From Strongyloides papillosus (lineage: Eukaryota > Nematoda > Chromadorea > Rhabditida > Strongyloididae): DNA of 64,000 nt. The notes beneath the pieces are model-generated. The model made no database searches, was not told the origin of the DNA, and was given only the letters and a program-made list of their open reading frames with translations. Within the stretch, counting starts at the first letter, position 1. Every line of letters begins with the position of its first letter. The stretch spans positions 620,001 to 684,000 of the forward strand of contig SRSI01000023.1 in the NCBI GenBank assembly GCA_005656395.1, read 5' to 3'. Shown here piece after piece: positions 48,269 to 58,134 of this stretch. A program made the position numbers and the translations under genes.

Positions 48269-48276
48269 TTTAAATA
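48269..48276 (-). promoter_or_regulatory. TATTTAAA promoter box, duplicate A
   Basis: On the minus strand TATTTAAA begins 48 nt before the ATG at 48228 and is followed by GGGAATTTTATTTTCAAAAT, conserved with the other family members. Confidence 0.5.
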
Positions 48277-48880
48277 CTAGTAAAATTCCATGCGAAATGA
48301 TTAAAAAATAGATATTTAAATTTTAAAAATCAAAAAACAGTAAATATAATAACAAATAAATATTGAAATTATTTTGGTGCAGATTGGAAAAATTTTTCTA
48401 GTAAAAAAACGATGAATCAATTAGAATATACACTAAAGCTTTTGATCAACTCAAAATCAACAACAAATAAGCATAAAAAACAATAAAATTTAAGCTTGCA
48501 ATTATTAATTTAACAAGTGTGTAAAATAATTAACGATCGAATTAATAGGTAGGCTGGATAATAATAAAATTTTAAAAAATAGGATTAAGTTAGTAAAATA
48601 TTTCTAAGTAATTTATTGAAGATCTACATTTGACTCCTCTTTTTAAATATCAAAGATTGATTTTTAAAGCAATTAGTGTATAGTTTGTAGAACCTTTATA
48701 TTCATATTAGATTTAAGACCTTCTCAAACTTTTTTAGCATCATAATATCCAATATAAATTTCTACACAAAAACAATTTTAAAGTTTTGTTCAACAACATC
48801 TACTATTCAAATGATATATTTTATTATTTCTTAGTAAATTTGATCATAGAAAAATTAAATGTAAAACAATTTATTTGTAA

Positions 48881-49486
48881 TCAATATATAATATTTGATT
48901 ATTATAAATAAAATATAAATATTATTACTGTGAAATTTTAATATTTATACTTGTTAAATTATGTGGGTAACATCACTTAATAAATTTTTATTACTAGCTA
49001 TTTATGTAAAGTAATTTATTTATTACCCAATAATGAGAATACAAAAGAAATTTTTATGTAGTGATGTCAAGATTATTTCACCTTAAAAATGTTTAGTAGT
49101 TGGTTCGAGAATCTGCGACGAAGACGTCAAACTGGTCTCTTTGTATAATATTATTATGTTGTTACTAGTTAAATTGATGATATTGTTCCTTTTATTCTCT
49201 CTTTTGATACACATAGTATATCTAAACTAAATTTTGATGATTCTTTATTTAGAAGCCAAAGATTGTCATTAGATTTGAAACTTCTGCAGTTCAGGAAACC
49301 AATTTTCAGGAACAATTTTGTTAGTTGGAAGTTGAGTAATCTTTAAGGCAACCTTAAGATCCGGTTGTCATCCCAGGATCTTTATTAGGGGACTTAATCA
49401 ACAGTTAGTTTAGCAAAATCTATTTAATTTAGAGAAAATATCGCAAAAGCGACACCTTTAAAATGACATGTTGAAAAGTTTGTAAA
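48881..49486 (-). pseudogene. LINE 3' tail, decayed
   Basis: On the minus strand around 49140-49060, YTKRPV-stop-RLRRRF corresponds to YTKRLVGRPPRRYL of the LINE at 58135-58265, and RSNDNLWLLN upstream matches its RLKDSLWFY. Flanking words (TTTAGTAGTTG, ATGAGAATA) are shared too. It sits between the two copies of the tandem duplication. Confidence 0.55.
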
Positions 49487-50650
49487 GTAATTTATTATTT
49501 ATATTTTATTACAAATAAATTTTCAAATAATTAGTGATTAAAAATGATGAAGTAATTTATTTATTAAACTTTATTAAGTTATGACTCAATGTAATTATTA
49601 AAAATAAAAAATGGTAAATATTAATTATTGTTTCTTTAGTCAAATAACACAATTTTCAAATAAGTTTTTTTCGCTGATATAAAGCTTTTTATTTATTTGA
49701 ATTGAACTAAATGGACATTTATCCAGGAAAAAAACAAATTTTGTCATTCATTGTTTCATCACAAAAATACAAATAACCTCAGCACGAAAATTAAGATAAT
49801 AAATTATTACTAAAGGCATTATTTTTTTTTAAAAAAAACATATTTTAGTAGGAACAATAATTAGTTTAAAAACCTAGTCATTATGCATTTTTTAAGGATT
49901 AGAGTTTAAAATGGTAGATGCATTAGTAAAATTTATTTTATTGATGGAAAACTATACAAATTTACAACAACGTATAACTAGAAATTCAGATACATAAATA
50001 ATTTATCATAAAATATATAGCACCTAAGGTAAAGAAATACAATAAAATAATTTAAAATTACAAATACTTACTATATATGCTAATTAAATTTATTTATTAG
50101 TCCAGGCACTCCTATACTGACAATAATAATAATAGTTTAACCTGTATAATTAAATTAAACACTAATACTAAAAAAATATGGGGTGGTAAAATATGATGAA
50201 ACAATATTTTGAAGTAATGACAAATTTGATAAATGTATATATTATATACATTTTTAAAAAATCCTCCGGTGTTTCGCGCAGATTTTCCATTTTCTTAATT
50301 TTTCGTAATGAGAAACATTACTATTCTTTAAATATTTCTTTAAATTCATTTATAATACAAAAAGCACTTAAACGCGACTAGTATCCCATTAAAAAAATAA
50401 ACTTTCTACAAAAAATGAATATTTTACTAAAAAACATTAATTTTTATGTTAACATTTTTTGTAAAAAAATGTGTTTATTATTTTAGAGTAACTCTATTTA
50501 ATGCTGATACTAATCTTTCTAACATCATTATATTTTCACTTTCTGTTAACATTAAAACCATATATGGATGATAAACTTTATTACTTATAACGAAAAAGCA
50601 AAAATAAAAATGTAAACTTTTTAATTATTAGTATGGTATACCCCATGTAA

Positions 50651-51110
50651 TTATAATATATACGGTGTTTTATTGTTGGACGAGGTTGTTAGATTATTTG
50701 GATCAATTTCTCCAATATTACAGTCATAAAGATTGCCTTCCTTTTTAATACCATTTAAACATTCTTCTGGAATTTTTCTTGTATAATGTCCATCACGATA
50801 ATAATAAAATCGAGCCCAATAATCTATTAAATAAATAAATAAATAATTTTTTATACATTTATTTACCTTGGCTGGTTAAACTAGAGCATAAAATATTTGC
50901 CTGAACTGAAATTTTTTCACCACAATCTTTTCTTACAGATTCTATAGATGTCCCATATTTACGATATTCTATCTTAAAATCAACACTTTTTCTTTCATGT
51001 GTAGGACACTTAGGTGTTCCTTCAACTTTAAGAATGCAATTAGTAGACTCACTATAACTATTAGATAATAAAATATTTATATATATTATTAATATTATTA
51101 AAGCTCTCAT
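50651..51110 (-). CDS. Secreted TTL-like protein, duplicate B
   Basis: Exon 1 is 51110-50867 and exon 2 is 50823-50651, with a 43-nt phase-1 intron; 138 aa. It is nearly identical to duplicate A. Differences cluster at the end of the signal peptide (LLSNSYSES), in PTHERK, and in the stretch GTSIESVRKDCG, while exon 2 differs mainly in the tail (GEIDPNNLTTSSNN). All cysteines of the mature part are kept. The TATTTAAA box is 49 nt upstream. The intact frame after duplication suggests both copies are functional. Confidence 0.75.
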
Positions 51111-51151
51111 TTTTAATTTTTTTACTTTGATATTTTGAAAATAAAATTTCC

Positions 51152-51159
51152 TTTAAATA
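51152..51159 (-). promoter_or_regulatory. TATTTAAA promoter box, duplicate B
   Basis: Same box as in duplicate A, 49 nt from the ATG because one extra T lies in the 5' UTR. Confidence 0.5.
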
Positions 51160-51419
51160 CTAAAAAAATTCCATGCGAAATGATTAAAAAATAGATATTT
51201 AAATTCTAAAAATCAAAAAACAACAAATATAATTACAAATAAATATTGATATTATTTTTAGGGCAGATTAGAAAAAGTTCGTAGTAAAAAAAAAACGAAC
51301 AATCAATTATAATACACACTAAAGATTTTGATCAACTCAAAATCAACAACACATAAGCATAAAAAAACAATAACATTTATGCTTACAAGTAATAATTTAA
51401 TAAGTGTGTAGAATATAAT

Positions 51420-51691
51420 GTAATCCTGGTGGGTTCTTCGGAAGCCGTAGAGGTTCCCGGGGTTTTACAATGTATGACACGAAACGTTATACAATAGTTT
51501 ATTTAAGCAAAGAGAAATAGTAATATAATAAAAGTAAAGATGTAAATGTTATAATATAATTATGATATTAAATATTCTTCTTCCGTTCCTTATATATTCC
51601 TTAAGGTGAGAGGCGTGCTCATTAAGATAGTTTCTTACATATTCTGGGTAGTAATATACATACATTTGGTCTGACACAGAGTTCCATGTTC
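51420..51691. mobile_element. 272-bp insertion, probable solo LTR
   Basis: ATAAT flanks both sides (51415-51419; 51692-51696), and copy 1 of the duplication (about 48520-48540) has no insertion. The first bases (GTAATCCTGGTGGG, with TG if the duplication is taken as 4 bp) and the GC-richer interior (AGGTTCCCGGGG) differ from the flanks. No TIRs or ORF. A solo LTR of a 4- or 5-bp-target retroelement fits best. Confidence 0.65.
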
Positions 51692-52044
51692 ATAATTATC
51701 GATCGTACTAAATGGTAGTCTGGATAATAATAAAATTTTAAAAATGAGATCAAATTAGTAAAATATTTCTAAGTAATTTATTAAAGATCTACATTTGACT
51801 CCTCTTTTTAAATATCAAAGATTGATTTTTTAAAGCAATTAGTGTATAGTTTGTAGAACCTTTATATTCATATTAGATTTAAGACCTTCTAGAATTTTTT
51901 GGCATTTTAATATCCATTATAAATTTCTACACAAAAACAATTTTAAAATTTTGTTTAACAACATCTACTATTCAATAGATATATTTTATTATTTTCTTAG
52001 TAAATTTGATCATAGAAAAATTAAATGTAAAAGCAATTTATTCA

Positions 52045-53173
52045 CCATTCTATCTTTTACTATCCTTTTAAATTAAAAAATATATTCTAAATGGTTCAAT
52101 GTAAAAATAAAGAGTAGTCGCGTGGAACTTTTCGGATAATCACATACATGAATTTAATTATTTTAAAAAAAACAAATGTAGTATTATAACTATTTTGTAA
52201 CCAAAATACATATATACTGTTTTAAAAATTTTGGATTTTGAGCAAGGTTTTAGATCTTCATTGTTTAGGGACATTTTTTAACTTCGAATTAATGTAACTT
52301 TTTTATATACAAAGATATTTTTATAACCGTTATCGATTACGATAGAACAACTTCTTTTACACCCATTTCTAAAATATTGTAAAAACATAATCTCAATAAC
52401 TATGTCGAATTTTTTAATATAAAAAATAACCATAAATTTTGTCAATTTTTTTATGTTTTTTGACAATAAATTTTTTAGAAAATAATTCATAAAATACGCT
52501 ACTATTATTCTAGTAGTGTGAATAAATATCTATTGAATTTGGATAGTATTATTTATTGAATTAAATTTAAAAAGTTATGATTAATCAAATATTGACAATT
52601 TTTTACAATATCTAAGCAATTAGAAAAAGTATGCAATTTTATATAAATTTTTGACATCGATAATGTTTGATAAACAAAAAGCATTAACGATATAATTCTA
52701 TTTTTGTTTATCATCTATACGTATTTCAAACATATGGTATATGAAGATATGATTAAATATACAATACATTAAAAAAATATACAAAAATGTTTTTATGGTG
52801 TAGCAACTCTGCAAAATGTAAGAGGAGACATTCGCTTGTCTATAGGTAAGCGAAAAAGCATTTTTTTTACAACTTGTCCATTGGGTAAGCGAAATGACTT
52901 TTTTTTGTAACAAGCAAAATATGGACGAGCGATAAGTCATTTTTTTTATCTTGTACTAACATAATAATTAAGATAATTTATAGTAGCATACAAACATTCT
53001 TGATGAAAAATATTGTTTTTATATGATAATTTTTTTTGAATTTGCTAAAAATAATTAAAAAAATCTATTTTTTTTATTATTGTCTATCTATAAATGTCAT
53101 AAAATGTATTTAAAAATTGTGGTAAACTTAAAAAGAATTGGTCGGTCTTATTCCGAACAAGATCCCTAAATTG
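52045..53173. mobile_element. Decayed long-inverted-repeat element (left part)
   Basis: Blocks TATTTTGTAACCAAAATACATAT, TTAATGTAACTTTTTTATAT and TGTGAATAAATATCTATTGAA (52515-52545) match the arm and core of the old copies at 2.8 and 31.3 kb. No right arm is seen before the next element begins at 53176. Confidence 0.45.
52815..52945. repeat. Three degenerate ~45-bp tandem units
   Basis: GGTAAGCGAAAAAGCATTTT, GGTAAGCGAAATGACTTTTT and ACGAGCGATAAGTCATTTTT follow one another, each ending in a T-run and TACAAC/TAACAAG. Confidence 0.45.
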
Positions 53174-53175
53174 TA

Positions 53176-54617
53176 CAGGGTGTCTCATAATAAACTTCCT
53201 ACCTGCTAGCGTTAATAACTTTTTTGCATGAAAAGATAAAAGCACGAAATTTTGCACATAAATAGAACTAAAAGATAATATCTTTTTATTTTTAAAAAAT
53301 TATGGTTCTATTAGAACTTATGGCCATTTTAAGAAATGTGTTTGTTTTCGTCTTTCCGAGCACGTAACTTTTTTATATAAAGAAATATTGAGATGATTCT
53401 TTTACAGATCGAAAGCTCAACTTCTTTTGTACTATAATATTCAATATCATAAATATTAAACTTCATTAACATTGTTTAATTTTTAATTACAGCAAAAAAC
53501 CACGATTTCTGCCAAAATTTCGTAGTATTTTCAAAATTAAGGCTCATTGAGAAGATTCTCGCAAAAGCTTTACCATTACTTTGATAGAGTAAACGATGCT
53601 CTATCTAACGGTAATAATTTTGTTTCCTAGTAATAAGTTTCAAGAAAGTTATGACAATCCAAAATAGTTTTTTTTCTCCATTTACTTTAGTATTTAGAAA
53701 AAATATGTTTTTTTTTTTTTTAGTTTTTCAACATTTATAATGCTTTTTTAATGAAAGTAATTGAAATATTATCCTATTCCGTATTGTTACTTGTTTATAT
53801 TTCAAGCATAAACTTTATAAAAACAAGGTCGAATATACGATATTTTTGAAAAATGCATAAAAATGCTCTTTTAGGGCAATTAGTGTGTAAAATGGTATAA
53901 AACGCAAATAAATTGTAATAAATGTTAAGAAAAATGATTTTTAAAGAAATTTAAGTTATAGAAATTATTGGAATTTTTTTTGCCAAATATGGACAAATGA
54001 GCAATATACTGTAAATTAGCATACTCTATTGATGCTAATAATACGATTAGGTATTAAATACGTTGGAAAAAATAGTGTTTGTAACTTAATTGTTTATAAA
54101 AAGTACGAAATTTGTGGTCTTTGGTAAATCATAACTTTTGTCAATGGCATTTAATTTTAATGGCACTATACTCATTCGATAGAGCTTCGTTAACTCTATC
54201 ATAATAATGATAACACTTTAGTGAGAATTTACTCAATAAGTTTTAATTTTGAAAACACTACGAAATTTTGACAAAAATCGTGGTTTTTTTGTTTCAATTA
54301 AAAATTAAACAACGTTAATGAAGTTTAATATTTATAATATTGAGAATTCTAGTACAAATGAAGTTGAGCTTTCGATCTGTAAAAGAATCATCTTAATATC
54401 TCTTTATATAAAAAAGTTACGTACTCATAAAGATGAAAAAAACACATTTTTTTTAAAATGGTCATAAGTTCTAATGGGACCATAATTTTTTAAAAATAAA
54501 AGAAATAAAAAATATTGTCTCTTAGTTCTACTAATCTGCAAAGTTTTACGTTTTTATCTCTTCGTAGTAAAAAGTTATAAGCTCTCGCATGTGGAGAGTT
54601 AATTATGGAACACCCTG
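53176..54617. mobile_element. 1442-bp long-inverted-repeat element, TA target
   Basis: TA at 53174-53175 and 54618-54619. It starts CAGGGTGTCTCATAATAAAC and ends TTAATTATGGAACACCCTG. Core hairpins lie at 53579-53612 and 54167-54202. The right half is almost identical to 46980-47613; the left arm is more diverged. No ORF. Confidence 0.85.
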
Positions 54618-54650
54618 TATATCTAAAGAAGCTTTAATTAATATCTATTC

Positions 54651-55625
54651 TTAATTTATAATAGTAACAATTTTATTTTTAATGCAAAAATCGACACTGC
54701 AAACATTATAGCCTTTATAAGAATTACTTGAACTAGAAACAACATAATCATTATTACAATTATCATTCAGTAGTGTATTTAGACAAGGTGCTTCTTTCTT
54801 TTTCTGGTAATTATTATATTTGGTGTTTTCTAATTGTTGTGATGTAACATAAAATTCTTTAGCTACTTGTAAAAACTGAACAAATAAGAGTTTACTACAT
54901 CCATCATAAATTTTGTAAAACTTTGTTAAATCTTTTTTATAACGCGTTTTGTTAAAAACAACAAATAACTCAAATTTGTCAATTGCTGGCAGCTGAACGT
55001 AAATTTGTTTAGCATAATTTCGTGATGCGTGCATGATCTTCTAGAATGTAAATACGACCTGTGGTTTTTGACATTGGAATCATTTCCGTACAATTTCTTT
55101 TATTTTTCCTGAGAAAAGCTTACTCTTTTTAGGATTTGATCTCAAAATATAATATTGTTTTGTCTCAGTTCAAGTTTTTTTCGGGAATATTATCAATGGC
55201 TAATTAAGTCATACATGCTGGACTCTTGAATAATTTCCCCATATCTTCTAATTTCATATTTTTCTCCTCATAAGCATCTTCTATATGTTTGACAAAAAAA
55301 TAACCATCACTATCTTGAAATTCTTTCAAATTAAGCGCCATATTCGCTTGAATAGAACGATAAAGTATTTCTAAAGTTTTATTAAGATCCCATGACACTT
55401 TCTTAAAATGTAGTTTCTAGAAGGTGTTTTTTTTCTTTAAAATAGCATATTCTTTTTCCAAATTGACTACAAAGGGTGATATTTTTTTAGCCGTGACACT
55501 ACTTGACTGTTTACACAGGTACAAACATGTTTTATCGATATGTATACTTTATTGAGACCAAGTTCTTTTTTTGATCTATGTGGGTATATAGATGGAACCT
55601 CGATATTTCTAAAATAGTTTGTATC
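54651..55625 (-). pseudogene. Decayed multi-frame coding sequence, unknown protein
   Basis: On the minus strand, good-quality coding text appears in several frames in order. First DTNYFRNIEVPSIYPHRSKK (about 55620), then after a frameshift SSSVTAKKISPFVVNLEKEY with a stop, and SWDLNKTLEILYRSIQANMA to 55204. Next comes NCTEMIPMSKTTGRIYILED, and after another shift a 127-codon open frame from 55034 (IYVQLPAIDKFELFVVFNKT..., with several Cys near the end). Stops and shifts indicate a pseudogene of a once ≥300-residue protein, unless unrecognised introns join the pieces. Family not recognised; a secreted or membrane-anchored extracellular protein is possible from the Cys and Asn content. Confidence 0.45.
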
Positions 55626-55958
55626 TTATCTTCAATAAGCATATTAGTAAATATTTTTGTAAACGTAACTTATAAACATACAAAGAAATCTAACTCCAAA
55701 TTATATTAATTAATATGGCTTCTATTTTATTTTAGACTATTTCTATAAGATAACAAAGTTCACATTTTTTTAAAGTGTATAATGCAAATATTATCTTTTC
55801 TAACATAAAATATGCAAATTAATATTATCGAAAATTAAACAAGTATGTTAATTTGCAGATTATTAATTTTTTTTAAATATGATTAACAAATGTTTAATAA
55901 TTTTTATCACTTGAACTTTGAAAAAATGATTTGTTAAATACAAATTTTATCATAATAT
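55626..55958. other. Intergenic region
   Basis: AT-rich, no feature recognised. Confidence 0.4.
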
Positions 55959-55960
55959 TA

Positions 55961-57241
55961 GATTGTTCAATTGAAAATGTCGCCTTTTACATCATCAAAT
56001 TTTAAATAATCATCACTTTCTTATACATTCACGTATTGCACAAGATATATATCAACTTGTAGAGCAAATCGAAGACTATTATTGTCATATTTTTTCATTT
56101 TGCTTACAATTATAAGAAAAATTTTATTACTCTAAAAAGAAGTTGCGTCAAAAATAGATTTTCGAACAATTTACTTGTAAGGGTTCAAATTTGGGTAAAC
56201 AGCAGCCAAAACTTTAAGGAAAATTAATGAAGCATTTGGCCAAAGATCTACTGACAAACGAATCGCACAGAGTTGATTCCGGAAATTCCGCAATGGAGAT
56301 ATAAGCCTTCAAAGACAGGATGATTTTCATGGAATAAATGTTCTTGAGAACAAAAAAATAAAAAGAATGGTGGAACATAATCCAAGAATAACTGTTCGGG
56401 AGCTCACAGGGGAATTGAATGTCAGTGTTGGAACTGTATCCAACTACTTAAAACTTATAAATATGAAGAAAAAAATGGATTCTTACATACCTCATGAGTA
56501 TACTCCCGACTAATGTTTTAGAAGCATGTAAACTTGTTATTTTTTGATTCACAGGAACAAAAATGACCCATTTTTAAAAAGGATTGTAGCGTGCGATGAA
56601 AAATGAGTCATGTTTGACAATTGTAAGAGGTCATTGCAATGGGTGGGCAAAAATGAGAGCTCTAAAAACTTCCGGAAACTTAGGTATTCAAATAAGAAAG
56701 TAATTCTAATTATTTGGTGAAATTGTGGTAGAATCATCCATCATAAGTATCTAAATCCTAGAGAAACTTTGACTGCAGACAGATACTGTAAGGAAGGAGA
56801 AGAAATGCGCAAGAAATTATCTGTTCTGAAGCCTGCAATTGGTCAACAAAAGAGGTCCAATATTACTCCATGATAATGCTAAACCTCACGTTTCAAAAAC
56901 GACGGTTCAGAAGCTTAAAGAATTAGAATGTGAACCTCTACCACATCCTGCTTATTTACCGGACTTGTCTCCAACAGATTATCATTTATTCAAGGAATTA
57001 GAGCTTCATTTGCGGCAGAAGAAATTCACCAAATCTGATGACCTGAAAAATAAAGTCTTGGAGTTTTGGATTCTAGAAACCGGAGTTTTTTTTTTCAAAT
57101 GGCATAAATAAAATTTTATCACGTTGGCAACAATGTGCTGATTCCAACGGTATCTATTTCAAATAAAAATATTAATTTTTAACTGAGTTATGACATTTTA
57201 AAATTGACTGTCAAAAAGCGACATTTTCAATTGAACAACCT
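55961..57241 (+). mobile_element. Near-full-length mariner element
   Basis: About 1.28 kb with TIRs TTGTTCAATTGAAAATGTCG and the inverse CGACATTTTCAATTGAACAA; TA at both flanks (55959-55960; 57242-57243). Length and termini are as expected for mariner. Confidence 0.85.
56160..57160 (+). pseudogene. Mariner (DD34D) transposase, inactivated
   Basis: One frame carries most of the protein: TLRKINEAFGQRSTDKRIAQ, FRKFRNGD (HTH-1), NPRITVRELTGELNVSVGTV (HTH-2), YIPHEYTPD, RIVACDEK (first catalytic Asp), YLNPRETLTADRYC. A later frame (from 56839) gives ILLHDNAKPHVSKTTVQKLK (second Asp) and PDLSPTDYHLFKELELHLRQ (third Asp), then a short C-terminus ending in RWQQCADSNG-like text in yet another frame. 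Stops replace conserved Trp at AQS-stop-F, CDEK-stop and W-stop-N, all TGA. Dead copy; the catalytic triad itself is still readable. Confidence 0.85.
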
Positions 57242-57410
57242 TATATTATAAAATTTACTTATTTAATAGAAATCAAATTTCTACAATATTAAAAACTTTT
57301 ATAACCTGCAGCAAAAATTATATCAATATTTATTTGTAATTATATTTGTTGTTCTTTGATTCATTGGAAATGAAATATTTATTTTATAAAAATGTTCGTG
57401 GTAATTTTAG

Positions 57411-57418
57411 TATTTAAA
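57411..57418 (+). promoter_or_regulatory. TATTTAAA promoter box
   Basis: Begins 48 nt before the ATG at 57459, the same spacing as in the paralogue at 5665. Confidence 0.5.
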
Positions 57419-57458
57419 GAGATTTTATTTTAAAAATGTTATAACAAAGTATTCAGAA

Positions 57459-57891
57459 ATGAAAGTTTTTAGAAAATTAGTATTATTTATAATTATTTTA
57501 ATATCTAGAAGTTTCCAACGTTTTAGTTTGGTTCAAAATTCTGAATGTACTATTACTGTATCTACAAAATGTTATTGTCAGGATAAAGAAAATGAACAAG
57601 TCATTGTAAGATTATTCAAAAACGATACTTTATCAAAATCCAATGCTAACAATCGAAATATAAATTGTGGTACTAACTACACTTTTCCTACAAGAAAAAT
57701 GACTAAAGAAAATGTAAAAAGTAAGTAATTATGTAAAAAAATAATTTATTTATTTAAAAGATCTTCAAGTTAAAGTCACTCATATAGGTTGTGATCATCA
57801 TGTTAGTAAAATGAATCTTATGGATAACAAAACTTGTATTCAAATCAGTGGTAGTTATGGAAAACTTAACTTTTTTTGCCAAGAACCTTAA
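57459..57891 (+). CDS. Secreted TTL-like protein, two exons
   Basis: Exon 1 is 57459-57720 and exon 2 is 57761-57891, with a 40-nt phase-1 intron (GTAAGT...TTAAAAG); 130 aa. A signal peptide (MKVFRKLVLFIIILISRSF) is followed by CTITVSTKCYCQDKENEQVI, VRLFKNDTL, NINCGTNYTF, and across the splice LQVKVTHIGCDHHV and NKTCIQISG, ending NFFCQEP. This is the most TTL-like member: a Cys after the first strand, a VxVxLfxxDTL strand and a VTHxGC strand near the end recall the transthyretin-like domain (about 110-140 aa). Close to 5665 in promoter, gene structure and signal peptide. It lies directly downstream of the dead mariner. Confidence 0.75.
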
Positions 57892-58134
57892 CTGTCTTAA
57901 ATTTAAAAAAACATTTAAGCAGGAAAAAAAGGTTTTAAATAATAATTTATTTGACTTAATAAATAACAAATACACAAAATTTCAATTTTCTAATCTTTAG
58001 TTTCTTTTTAAGATCATAACTATATAATATTATTTTATTAAATTTTTAAAATATTTTTGTTTTTTTAATTAAAATTATCTACAATATTATTTATTTATTA
58101 TCCATTAATCAGAATACCATTATTTTATATCATG
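57892..58134. other. 3' flank of TTL-like gene
   Basis: AT-rich with no separate feature; it leads into the LINE tail. Confidence 0.4.

Larger units (their letters stand above)
45167..48880. repeat. Tandem segmental duplication, copy 1
   Basis: Collinear with 49487-52044 in the same orientation; about 2.27 kb once the element at 46165-47613 is removed. Both copies contain a TTL-like gene with identical exon structure and long matching flanks (for example AGTTATGACTCAAT and the AAAAAGCACTTAAACGCGAC block). Confidence 0.9.
49487..52044. repeat. Tandem segmental duplication, copy 2
   Basis: Partner of 45167-48880; about 2.29 kb without the insertion at 51420-51691. It lacks the element found in copy 1. 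Confidence 0.9.

Noticed and set aside
54651..55625. Calcium-channel alpha2/delta-like pseudogene
   Set aside because: A vague resemblance of pattern only; no VWA or Cache motif could be pointed to, so the family is left unnamed.
15539..57160. Alternative genetic code with TGA read as tryptophan
   Set aside because: Stops at Trp positions also include TAG and TAA, occur only in dead elements, and a clean ORF at 17185 ends in TGA.
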